DNA from: Nocardioides sp.
GTDB taxonomy: Bacteria > Actinomycetota > Actinomycetes > Propionibacteriales > Nocardioidaceae
Direction of reading: 5' to 3'
Length of the DNA stretch: 15,505 bases
Assembly: GCA_003519585.1 (NCBI GenBank)
Contig: DOWL01000238.1
Span: 1 to 15,505 of the forward strand
The position numbers and the translations under genes are program-made. Under the pieces are notes generated by a model. The model did no database searches. It was not told the origin of the DNA and worked only from the letters and a program-made list of their open reading frames with translations. Below, piece by piece: positions 8,934 through 14,840 of the stretch (positions are counted from its first letter, which is position 1; every line of letters begins with the position of its first letter).

Positions 8934-8975
8934 GCGGCCGGTCGAAGGCCTTCAGGGAAGACGTCAACCGGCCGC
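8934..8975. repeat. Inverted repeat upstream of the PBP gene
   Basis: GCGGCCGGT (8934-8942) and ACCGGCCGC (8967-8975) are perfect 9-bp complements around a 24-nt loop. The loop holds the palindrome GAAGGCCTTC (8945-8954). In the wblA-to-PBP gap it could be a wblA terminator, a PBP leader structure or an operator; the sequence does not decide. Confidence 0.5.
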
Positions 8976-8982
8976 GAGCGGT

Positions 8983-8998
8983 CCTGACGCGAGTCAGG
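8983..8998. terminator. GNRA-capped hairpin downstream of wblA
   Basis: CCTGAC-GCGA-GTCAGG is a perfect 6-bp stem; on the plus strand the loop is a GNRA tetraloop. It lies about 125 nt past the wblA stop. The arms nearly repeat those of the hairpin at the end of the ATPase operon (9743-9768), suggesting a related terminator or processing signal. There is no U-tract. Confidence 0.4.
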
Positions 8999-9001
8999 AG
9001 T

Positions 9002-9107
9002 GTGGGGGAGTGGGGGATTCACGTGGGGATGAATCAGGTGGTGCCGGGTGGTGCCGGGTGTTGCGGGGGGCGTGTTGCAGGGTGTCGCGGGGGGTGTTGC
9101 GGGGGGT
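9002..9107 (+). repeat. G-tract array with quadruplex-forming potential between wblA and the PBP gene
   Basis: The plus strand carries GGGGG at 9004-9008 and 9012-9016 and GGGG at 9025-9028. From 9046 it carries seven tracts of 3 to 6 G's separated mostly by TGTTGC-like hexamers (9046-9048, 9056-9058, 9065-9070, 9080-9082, 9089-9094, 9101-9106 and neighbours). The spacing (6-9 nt loops) suits G-quadruplexes. Because the flanking genes run on the minus strand, the G-rich strand is the template and their transcript would be C-rich. The array begins about 16 nt past the wblA stop. It is a degenerate tandem repeat with no coding signal. Confidence 0.6.
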
Positions 9108-9122
9108 CTGGAAGCTGGGAGG

Positions 9123-9413
9123 TCAGGCAGAGACCTGGTGGTCGTGCTCCGCCTTGACGCGGGCGGCCTCGAGCACGGAGCGCCAAGAGGCGGTCGGCCG
9201 GCGGCGGAGCAGCGCACGGCGCTCACGCTCGGTCATGCCGCCCCACACGCCCCACTCGATCTGGTTGTCGAGCGCCTCGGCGAGGCATTCGGTGCGCACC
9301 GGGCAACCGGTGCACAGCTGCTTGGCCTTGTTCTGCTCGGCACCACGGACGAAGAGCTCGTCGGGCTGCGCCTGCCGGCACGCCGCGCTGGGGGTCCAGT
9401 CCTCGATCCACAT
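9123..9413 (-). CDS. wblA: WhiB-family iron-sulfur regulator, WblA/WhiB4 type
   Basis: This 96-aa protein starts at ATG 9413 (MWIEDWTPSAACR), matching WblA homologues. Four cysteines, C12, C34, C37 and C43 (Cx21CxxCx5C), bind a [4Fe-4S] cluster. The GVWGG turn is at 55-59, followed by the basic RERRALLRRR helix. PDELFVRGAEQNKAK and GGMTERERRALL are the marks of the WblA (Streptomyces) / WhiB4 (M. tuberculosis) subgroup, which controls development and redox/antioxidant genes. AGAGGA abuts the ATG and GGCAGGG lies a few bases further up, so the ribosome-binding site is odd in its spacing. The frame stays open upstream to an ATG at 9584 inside the palindrome. That extension does not resemble WhiB4 and is probably untranslated. 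Neighbours (two ArsA-like ATPases and a class A PBP) match the known synteny. Confidence 0.95.
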   Translation of the reverse strand: MWIEDWTPSAACRQAQPDELFVRGAEQNKAKQLCTGCPVRTECLAEALDNQIEWGVWGGMTERERRALLRRRPTASWRSVLEAARVKAEHDHQVSA

Positions 9414-9559
9414 TCCTCTGCCCTGCCATCTCCGAGATAAGAATTCGTGTGTTGCCCTGCTGGTTCTGGGGCCTGTCTCGGGGATCCGAGCGATGTTTCC
9501 CCGTGCTGAGAAAGTTACGAATCCAAGGGCCCCCGCCAGTACAGGTGAACGTTTCGACC

Positions 9560-9597
9560 CCCATAGCCCAAAGTGACTAGTCATTCCGGGCTATGGG
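9560..9597. promoter_or_regulatory. 38-bp nested palindrome upstream of wblA (candidate operator)
   Basis: The outer arms CCCATAGCCC (9560-9569) and GGGCTATGGG (9588-9597) are perfect 10-bp inverted repeats. Centred exactly between them is the perfect 10-bp palindrome TGACTAGTCA (9574-9583), with 4-nt spacers on both sides. All three units share one dyad axis. It lies about 150 bp upstream of the wblA start. Two concentric dyads look like a binding site for a dimeric or tetrameric regulator; a cruciform or transcript hairpin is the alternative. Confidence 0.6.
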
Positions 9598-9609
9598 CTA
9601 CTCGGGCGA

Positions 9610-9624
9610 CCGCCGAAAAGGCGG
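9610..9624. terminator. Small hairpin downstream of the ATPase operon
   Basis: CCGCC-GAAAA-GGCGG is a 5-bp stem, extendable by three pairs (GCG 9606-9608 with CGC 9626-9628) across one mismatch. On the minus strand the loop is TTTTC. It lies about 135 nt past the stop of the second ATPase and could be a secondary terminator. Confidence 0.3.
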
Positions 9625-9742
9625 CCGCTCAGCGCGCCGCAACTGTGAAATCAGCGCGTCTGAGGCGACTGGGAGCGGCGGGCACACCCGGTCGGTCCGC
9701 GGGGGTGGATCGCCGAATCCAGGACCCCAGGAACGCCCAGGG

Positions 9743-9768
9743 AGTCCTGACTGGGGAGCGTCAGGACT
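9743..9768. terminator. Hairpin enclosing the stop codon of the second ATPase
   Basis: AGTCCTGAC (9743-9751) and GTCAGGACT (9760-9768) form a perfect 9-bp stem with an 8-nt loop. The minus-strand TGA stop (9763-9761) is inside one arm. It is the likely end of the ATPase-pair transcript. There is no U-tract, and a translating ribosome reaching the stop would cover the structure. Confidence 0.55.
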
Positions 9769-10951
9769 GGTCGGCCAGGAGGCCGCCGATCACCCGCAGC
9801 CCGGAGAGATCGTGGACGTCGGCGGCCAGCGCGGGGACCACGGCGGTCGCGACCGCGGGGTGCGCCGCGGCGAACCGTTGGCGCAGGACCGTCTCTCGTT
9901 CGACCATCCGGACCCGATCCGCGTGCAGGCGGAGCAGCCCGGCGGTCAGGGGGGCGGTCGGGGAGGCGGGCTTGGTACGTCGGAGCCTGGCCGCCGCGGC
10001 CATCGCCTCGTCGGCCGAGAGGTCGCCGTGGCCGACGGGGCTGGCGCGGTTGACCACCAGGCCGGCGAGCGGCATCCGGTCCTCGCTGAGCCGCTCGACG
10101 AAGTACGCCGCCTCGCGGAGCGCATCGGGCTCGGGAGCGGCCACCACCAGGAACGCCGTACCCGGAGCCTGGAGCAGCGCGTAGGTCTGCTGCGCGCGCG
10201 CCCGGAAGCCACCGAACACCGTGTCGAGCGCGGCGACGAAGGTCTGCAGGTCCGAGATGAACTGGCCGCCGAGGATCTTCGAGAGCGCACCGGTGACCAT
10301 GCCGAACCCCGCGGACATCAGCCGCGCCGGACCGCGGGCCGGCGCGAGCAACATCCGGACGAACCGTCCGTCGAGGAAGGACGAGAGCCGCTCGGGGGCA
10401 TCGAGGAAGTCCAGCGCCGAACGGGACGGCGGGGTGTCGACGACGATGAGGTCATAGGTGCCGGCCATCCGCGCGTCGCGCTGGAGCTGGCCCAGCTTCT
10501 CCATGGCCATGTACTCCTGCGTTCCTGCGAACGACGACGACAGGGCGATGTAGAAGGGGTTCTCGAGGATCTGCTTGGCCTTGTCGGGGCTGGCCTGGGA
10601 CTCGACGACCTCGTCGAAGGTCCGCTTCATGTCGAGCATCATGGCGTCGAGCGAGCCGCCCGATTCGGTGGGCAGCCCGGGCACCGGTCGGGGGGTGTTG
10701 TCGAGCAGTTCGATCCCCATCGACTGCGCCAGCCGGCGGGCCGGGTCGATGGTCAGCACCACGACCTCGCGACCGCGCTCGGCGGCCCGCAGGGCGAGCG
10801 CGGCGGAGGTGGTGGTCTTGCCGACGCCGCCGGAGCCGCAGCACACGATGATGCCGGTCTGCGGGTCGTCGAGCAGCGCGTCGACATCGAGCACCGGCGC
10901 TGACGTCGAATGGGAGGCCAGCGGCCCGACCCGGGGGTGAGGGCCGGTCAT
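9761..10951 (-). CDS. ArsA/GET3-like P-loop ATPase, second of pair (Rv3680-type)
   Basis: This 396-aa member of the SIMIBI ArsA/GET3 class has a deviant Walker A GSGGVGKTTT at 39-48, TIDPARRL at 67-74, and the switch-II VVDTPPSRSALDFL with D172. There are no metal-binding cysteine signatures of true arsenite pumps, and no ArsB/ArsR genes are nearby, so the usual label 'anion-transporting ATPase' is probably misleading. Its ATG at 10951 overlaps the stop of the first ATPase (ATGA), implying coupled translation and a hetero-oligomer. The M. tuberculosis pair Rv3679-Rv3680 has been described as two interacting ATPases (BagA/BagB) that protect against metabolic and nitric-oxide stress. Orthology here is inferred from order and motifs. 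Confidence 0.9.
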   Translation of the reverse strand: MTGPHPRVGPLASHSTSAPVLDVDALLDDPQTGIIVCCGSGGVGKTTTSAALALRAAERGREVVVLTIDPARRLAQSMGIELLDNTPRPVPGLPTESGGSLDAMMLDMKRTFDEVVESQASPDKAKQILENPFYIALSSSFAGTQEYMAMEKLGQLQRDARMAGTYDLIVVDTPPSRSALDFLDAPERLSSFLDGRFVRMLLAPARGPARLMSAGFGMVTGALSKILGGQFISDLQTFVAALDTVFGGFRARAQQTYALLQAPGTAFLVVAAPEPDALREAAYFVERLSEDRMPLAGLVVNRASPVGHGDLSADEAMAAAARLRRTKPASPTAPLTAGLLRLHADRVRMVERETVLRQRFAAAHPAVATAVVPALAADVHDLSGLRVIGGLLADQS

Positions 10952-11979
10952 GCGAGCCCCTGGTCCCGTAGCTGTGCGGCCAGCTCGTAGAGCGCGCCGA
11001 GGTCGACGCCCTGCGCCAGCCGTGGCAGTTCGTAGGAGGGGACGTCCAGCTCCTTGACCAGCTTGCGCTGCGCGTCCTCCAGCGCGCGGCGTACGGCGTG
11101 GTCCTGCGCCTCGGAGAGCAGGGCGTCGAGGAGGTCGTCGGCGGAATTGTCGGGCGAATCGTCGACGCCGATCCCCGCGGTGGTCAGGTCCGCGGCGATG
11201 CCGGCTCGGTCGAGCGAGAAGCCCCGAGCCGCGGCGAGGTCCTTGACCCGCAGATCGCGCGGGCGGACCTGGTTGACCACCACCCCGCCCACGGGAAGGC
11301 CCGCCTCGCGCAGGTGGGCGATGCCGTCGGCAGTCTCCTGGACGGGCATCTCCTCGAGCACGGTCACGAAATGGACCGCGGTGCGTGGCGAGCGGAAGAG
11401 CCCCATCATCGTGTCGGCCTGGTTCTTGATGGGTCCGACCTTGGCCAAGCCGGCGAGCTCGTCGCTGACGTTGAGGAACTGGGTGATCCGGCCCGTGGGC
11501 GGCGCGTCCAGCACCACGGCGTCGTACTCCGTCGCGCCGCGGTTGCGACTGTTGCGCTTGACCGCCTCGTAGACCTTGCCGGTGAGCAGGACGTCGCGCA
11601 CCCCGGGGGCGATGGTGGTCGCGAACTCGATGACGCCGAAGCGGTCGAGCGCGCGGCCGGCGCGGCCGAGGCGGTAGTACATCGCGAGGTACTCCATGAG
11701 CGCAGCCTCGGCATCGATGTGCAAGGCGTGTACGACGCCGGAGCCCGCCTCGCCGCGGTCCGGGTCACGGAGGCCCGTCGCGATCCGGCGCTCGGCGTAG
11801 GGGAGCGGGTCGACGTCGAACATCCGGGCGATGCCCTGGCGGCCCTCGACCTCGCACAGCAGCACGTCCTGGCCGTGTGAGGCCAGGGCCAGGGCGAGCG
11901 ACGCGGCGACCGTCGACTTGCCCGTCCCGCCCTTGCCGGTCACCACGTGCAGCCGCACGCCTGGCCAGTCGCTGCTCAC
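10948..11979 (-). CDS. ArsA/GET3-like P-loop ATPase, first of pair (Rv3679-type)
   Basis: This 343-aa protein is read from GTG 11979 (MSSDWPGVRLHVVTGKGG). A more upstream GTG at 12018 is open but would lie within the divergent promoter. I prefer 11979 because TACAGT (11992-11987) lies 7 nt before it and no Shine-Dalgarno is visible anywhere near. The Walker A is GKGGTGKST at 15-23. EVEGRQGIARMFDV (43-56), EFATTIAPGVRDVLLTGK (118-135) and switch-II VVLDAPPTGR (155-164) are shared with M. tuberculosis Rv3679 as I recall it. The C-terminus (YELPRLAQGVDLGALYELA) is also conserved. It is the lead gene of the ATPase operon and is transcribed away from the LuxR-type regulator at 12047. Confidence 0.92.
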   Translation of the reverse strand: MSSDWPGVRLHVVTGKGGTGKSTVAASLALALASHGQDVLLCEVEGRQGIARMFDVDPLPYAERRIATGLRDPDRGEAGSGVVHALHIDAEAALMEYLAMYYRLGRAGRALDRFGVIEFATTIAPGVRDVLLTGKVYEAVKRNSRNRGATEYDAVVLDAPPTGRITQFLNVSDELAGLAKVGPIKNQADTMMGLFRSPRTAVHFVTVLEEMPVQETADGIAHLREAGLPVGGVVVNQVRPRDLRVKDLAAARGFSLDRAGIAADLTTAGIGVDDSPDNSADDLLDALLSEAQDHAVRRALEDAQRKLVKELDVPSYELPRLAQGVDLGALYELAAQLRDQGLA

Positions 11980-11986
11980 GGCTCGC

Positions 11987-12015
11987 ACTGTAGGCGCTGC
12001 GTCGCAGAAGGTGAC
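11987..12015 (-). promoter_or_regulatory. Candidate leaderless promoter of the ATPase operon
   Basis: On the minus strand TACAGT (11992-11987) fits TAnnnT. It is followed by 7 nt and the GTG at 11979. The -35 position 17 nt upstream reads GTCACC, which is weak. This region is shared with the divergent promoter at 12011-12040. Confidence 0.45.
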
Positions 12016-12040
12016 CACCCGTGCGGGTCCGCACTACCTT
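12011..12040 (+). promoter_or_regulatory. Candidate leaderless promoter of the LAL regulator gene
   Basis: GTGACC (12011-12016, four of six matches to TTGACA), an 18-nt spacer and TACCTT (12035-12040, TAnnnT) are followed by 6 nt and ATG at 12047. The predicted transcription start is the A of that ATG. There is no Shine-Dalgarno, consistent with a leaderless mRNA. Confidence 0.5.
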
Positions 12041-12046
12041 GCCTGC

Positions 12047-14737
12047 ATGGGCGCTCGGGATTCCCTGGTCGGGCGGGCCGAGGAGCTGGGCGTGCTGATC
12101 GACTTCCTCGAGACCGGGGAGGACGACGGGCTGGTCCTCACCGGCGAGTCCGGCCTCGGGAAGACCGCCCTGTGGGAGGCGGCGCTGGACCTCGCGACCG
12201 AGCTCGGGATCCGGTTGCTCGTCGCCACGCCCGGTGAGGGTGAGGAGCGCTACTCCTTCGGAGTGCTGGTCGACCTGCTCCGCGAGGTGGAGCTGGACGC
12301 GCTGGAGCTGCCGGCGTCGTTGCGCGGTCCCCTCGACGCGGCGCTGCTGCGGGTGCCGGCCGCCGGTGGGGTCGACGCCCAGCTCGTAGCCGCCGCGGTG
12401 CACGACACCCTCGCCCAGCTGGCGGGGGGGAGGCGGGTGCTGGTCTGCATCGACGACGTGCAGTGGGCCGACGCCGCGTCGCTGGAGGCGCTCACCTTCG
12501 CCGCGCGCCGGCTCTCGGGGCAGGGGGTCGGGTTCCTGCTCACCCGCCGGGTCGGGTTCGACCGGTCTCCGTTGGAGGCGCTGCTGGTCCGGCGGCGGCT
12601 GAGGTACGTCGAACCGCGACACCTGCCCGCGCCGGACACCGCACACCTGCTCGCCGAGCGGCTCGGCCTGGTCGTCCCGCCGCGCGTCGTACGGCTGGTG
12701 CACGAGGAGTCCCGCGGCAACCCGCTGCACGCCTTGGAGATCGGCCGGGTCCTGCTGGAGCGGGGTACGCCGGGTCTCGGTGAGCCGCTGGGTGTGCCTG
12801 AAGAGCTGGCCACCGTCCTGGGCGTCCGCGTGCAACACCTTGCCGAGGAGCAGCAGTCGCTCCTCCTCGCGCTGGCACTGGAGCCGCAGGCGCCCGAGGC
12901 CGTGCTCGCCGAGCTGGTCGGAGTGACGGCCCTCGACGAGGCCATCCGTGCGCGGCTCGTCTCGGTGGGCGCTGGCGGGCGGGTGCGACCGTGGCATCCG
13001 CTGCTGGCGGCCGCGGCGCGGGCCGGGTCGTCGGGCGGCCGGCAACGAGAGCTGCACGTCCGGCTGGCCGAGCTGGCCACCAGTGACGAGGCTCGGGCGC
13101 GGCATCTCGCGCTCGCCCATCCCGAGCCGGACGAGGCGTTGGCTGCGACGCTGGCCGCGGCTGCTGTGCGGGCCGGCGAGCGGGGTGCGGCGCTCGAGGC
13201 CGCCGAGCTGGCCGAGCTGGCGCTGGAGCGCACTCCCGCCACGGCGCCGGCGCGACCGGGACGCGTGGTGGCGCTCGCCGAACGGCTGGCGGCGGCCGGT
13301 GAGGGGAGCCGACTCTCCGCGCGGATCGAACCGGAGCTCGCCTCGATGCCACCCGGGCCCGAGCGCGGGGCAGCCTGCCTCAGCCTGCTCGACGGGATCG
13401 TCGGGAGCATGGACAACCTCGAGCACTGGATCGAGCGGGCGCTGGCCGAGTGTGACGGCGACCCGGCGATCCGGTCGGCCGGGCTGCAGATCAAGGCGAT
13501 GACCGCCCTCGGCATCCGGGTCTCCGGCGTCCCCGCTGCACAGGCGCTCGCCGAGGAGGCCGGCAGGCTCGGCCACGTACAGGGGATCGGGCGCGATTGG
13601 TTCCTGATCCACACGGGTGGACAGCCGGAGACGGACGACCCGCACCCACGGGCGAAGGGGCGGGTGTGGCGCGGTGAGCCGGCACTCGCCGAGCCGGTCC
13701 TGCGGGACGAGATCGCCTCGGCGGAGGCGCAGGGCCGGATCCGGTCGCTCGTCCAGAGCCAGCTCGACCTCGCCGACCTGCTGCTCCGATCCGGCCGCCT
13801 CGCCGAGGCGCGAGAGCTCGTCGTCGCCCTCGACGACGCATCGATGCCGGACAAGGAGTCGCGGGACGAGGATCTGCTGCGCGCCCGGGTCGCTGTGCTC
13901 GCAGGCGACGCGGTGACCGGCGAGCACTGGGCCCGGATCAGCGAGGAGTGGGCGGTCGGCTTCGGCCACGGCTGGATCGAGCTCGACGCGATCTCGGCGC
14001 GCGGCGTGGCCGCGCTGCTCGCCGGGGATCCCGACGCAGCCGCCGGACACCTGCAGCGCGTCTTCGACCGCGTGGTGAGCGCCGGCGTCGAGAACCCCGG
14101 CATCTTCCCCGTCGTCCCCGACCTGGTCGAGGCGATGGTGCTGCTCGCGCGGTACGACGATGCGCGCGACGCGGTGCGCTGGCTCGAGGAGCGGGCTGTC
14201 GCGCAGGACCACCCGTGGGCGCTGGCCGGGGTCGACCGGTGCCGGGCACTGGTCGGGCTGGCCTCCGACGAGCTGACGCCGAACGAGAGTGCCGACCTGG
14301 CCCGCCGGGCAGCAGACCGCTACGCCGAGCTCGGTCTGCGGCCCGACGAGGCCCGCGGGTGCCTGACGATCGGTGGGCAGCTCCGCCGGCGTCGCCAGTG
14401 GGGCCTGGCCCGGGAGTTCCTGGAGCGCGCCCGAGCGGCGTTCGAGGTCAGCGGATCCGACGGCTGGGCAGCGCTGGCGGAGCAGGAGCTGGCCAAGGTC
14501 GGCGGGCGCACGCCCAGCGCCTCGGGGTGGCTCACGCCGGCCGAGCGGAGTACGGCGGAGCTCGCCGCCCACGGCCTGTCCAACAAGGAGATCGCGCGGC
14601 GTACCGGCGTCGCGATCGGGACCGTCGAGGCGCACCTCAGCCGGTCCTACCTCAAGCTCGGCGTCCGCTCGCGCAGCCAGCTCGCCGGGGCCCTCGGGCC
14701 GGTGCCCGACGACGGTGCCGACGAGCCCGGCGGATAA
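12047..14737 (+). CDS. Large ATP-binding LuxR-family (LAL-type) transcriptional regulator
   Basis: This is an 896-aa protein, the usual size for LAL regulators. ATG 12047 was chosen because it follows a -10 box and gives the standard MGARDSLVGRAEELGVL opening. Longer in-frame starts run back over the divergent gene. Residues 33-41 are Walker A (GESGLGKTA) and 131-137 Walker B (VLVCIDD, then VQWAD). A winged-helix/sensor region and a long helical TPR-like middle (about 330-800) follow. The C-terminal LuxR helix-turn-helix is at 829-883 (LTPAERSTAEL...NKEIARRTGVAIGTVEAHLSR). LAL proteins hydrolyse ATP and activate pathways or catabolic operons in response to unknown ligands. The target here may be the divergent ATPase operon or the next gene, which is untested. 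Confidence 0.92.
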   Translation: MGARDSLVGRAEELGVLIDFLETGEDDGLVLTGESGLGKTALWEAALDLATELGIRLLVATPGEGEERYSFGVLVDLLREVELDALELPASLRGPLDAALLRVPAAGGVDAQLVAAAVHDTLAQLAGGRRVLVCIDDVQWADAASLEALTFAARRLSGQGVGFLLTRRVGFDRSPLEALLVRRRLRYVEPRHLPAPDTAHLLAERLGLVVPPRVVRLVHEESRGNPLHALEIGRVLLERGTPGLGEPLGVPEELATVLGVRVQHLAEEQQSLLLALALEPQAPEAVLAELVGVTALDEAIRARLVSVGAGGRVRPWHPLLAAAARAGSSGGRQRELHVRLAELATSDEARARHLALAHPEPDEALAATLAAAAVRAGERGAALEAAELAELALERTPATAPARPGRVVALAERLAAAGEGSRLSARIEPELASMPPGPERGAACLSLLDGIVGSMDNLEHWIERALAECDGDPAIRSAGLQIKAMTALGIRVSGVPAAQALAEEAGRLGHVQGIGRDWFLIHTGGQPETDDPHPRAKGRVWRGEPALAEPVLRDEIASAEAQGRIRSLVQSQLDLADLLLRSGRLAEARELVVALDDASMPDKESRDEDLLRARVAVLAGDAVTGEHWARISEEWAVGFGHGWIELDAISARGVAALLAGDPDAAAGHLQRVFDRVVSAGVENPGIFPVVPDLVEAMVLLARYDDARDAVRWLEERAVAQDHPWALAGVDRCRALVGLASDELTPNESADLARRAADRYAELGLRPDEARGCLTIGGQLRRRRQWGLAREFLERARAAFEVSGSDGWAALAEQELAKVGGRTPSASGWLTPAERSTAELAAHGLSNKEIARRTGVAIGTVEAHLSRSYLKLGVRSRSQLAGALGPVPDDGADEPGG

Positions 14738-14754
14738 CCATGGGGGTTTTCCGC
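14730..14754 (+). terminator. Hairpin overlapping the LAL regulator stop codon
   Basis: GCGGA (14730-14734) pairs with TCCGC (14750-14754) and AACC (14736-14739) with GGTT (14745-14748). A single T-T mismatch separates the two stem parts and the loop is 5 nt. The TAA stop is inside the stem. No U-tract follows; the next bases are already the candidate -35 of the downstream gene. Confidence 0.45.
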
Positions 14755-14756
14755 AA

Positions 14757-14786
14757 TTGAGGGGGTAGGGGCCTGATTCCTAGCGT
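14757..14786 (+). promoter_or_regulatory. Candidate promoter of the decapeptide-repeat gene
   Basis: TTGAGG (14757-14762, four of six -35 matches), an 18-nt spacer and TAGCGT (14781-14786, TAnnnT) would start transcription near 14793. That leaves a leader of about 48 nt with a good Shine-Dalgarno AAGGAGA at 14827-14833 before ATG 14841. Unlike several neighbours, this gene is clearly not leaderless. Confidence 0.5.
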
Positions 14787-14840
14787 TCTCAGCAAGTCGA
14801 AACCACCAGGTTCCGGCCACGACGCGAAGGAGAAAGTCCC

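Larger units (their letters stand above)
9414..9760. other. 347-bp structured, lower-GC regulatory region upstream of wblA
   Basis: No gene is supported here on either strand. Positions 9414-9600 are clearly less GC-rich than the surroundings, as expected for a control region. It contains the nested palindrome at 9560-9597, a small stem CTCGG-GGAT-CCGAG (9477-9490) in the presumed wblA leader, and a CCGCC-GAAAA-GGCGG stem (9610-9624). It also holds most of the ATPase-operon hairpin (9743-9768). A TAACTT near the middle is a possible -10 for wblA, but no convincing -35 accompanies it. Confidence 0.7.

Noticed and set aside
8860..8967. N-terminal extension of the PBP from a TTG at 8967
   Set aside because: It runs through the inverted repeat 8934-8975, lacks a ribosome-binding site and precedes the standard basic N-terminus plus TM anchor.
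9002..9107. CRISPR array or variable-number coding repeat
   Set aside because: The units are only about 10-24 nt and degenerate, with no constant repeat/unique spacer pattern and no cas genes; it is better described as a G-tract array.
9477..9490. Riboswitch in the wblA leader
   Set aside because: Only one 5-bp stem is visible and nothing matches a known riboswitch core by eye; a covariance-model search would be needed to claim it.
7813..9576. 587-codon open frame on the plus strand opposite the PBP and wblA genes
   Set aside because: It is antisense to two confidently identified genes, has shadow-like composition, and runs straight through the G-tract array and the palindromic region.
9593..10903. 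436-codon open frame on the plus strand opposite the second ATPase
   Set aside because: No recognisable motif; composition is that of a reverse-complement shadow of the ATPase.
9761..11979. Arsenite resistance function for the ArsA-like pair
   Set aside because: No ArsB, Acr3, ArsR or ArsC gene is nearby, metal-binding cysteine signatures are absent, and the neighbourhood matches the WhiB4/WblA cluster instead.
11765..14635. 956-codon open frame on the minus strand opposite the LAL regulator
   Set aside because: It is an artefact of high GC on the complementary strand. The translation is low-complexity, rich in Arg/Pro/Gly/Gln, with no domain, while the plus strand encodes clear Walker and LuxR motifs.
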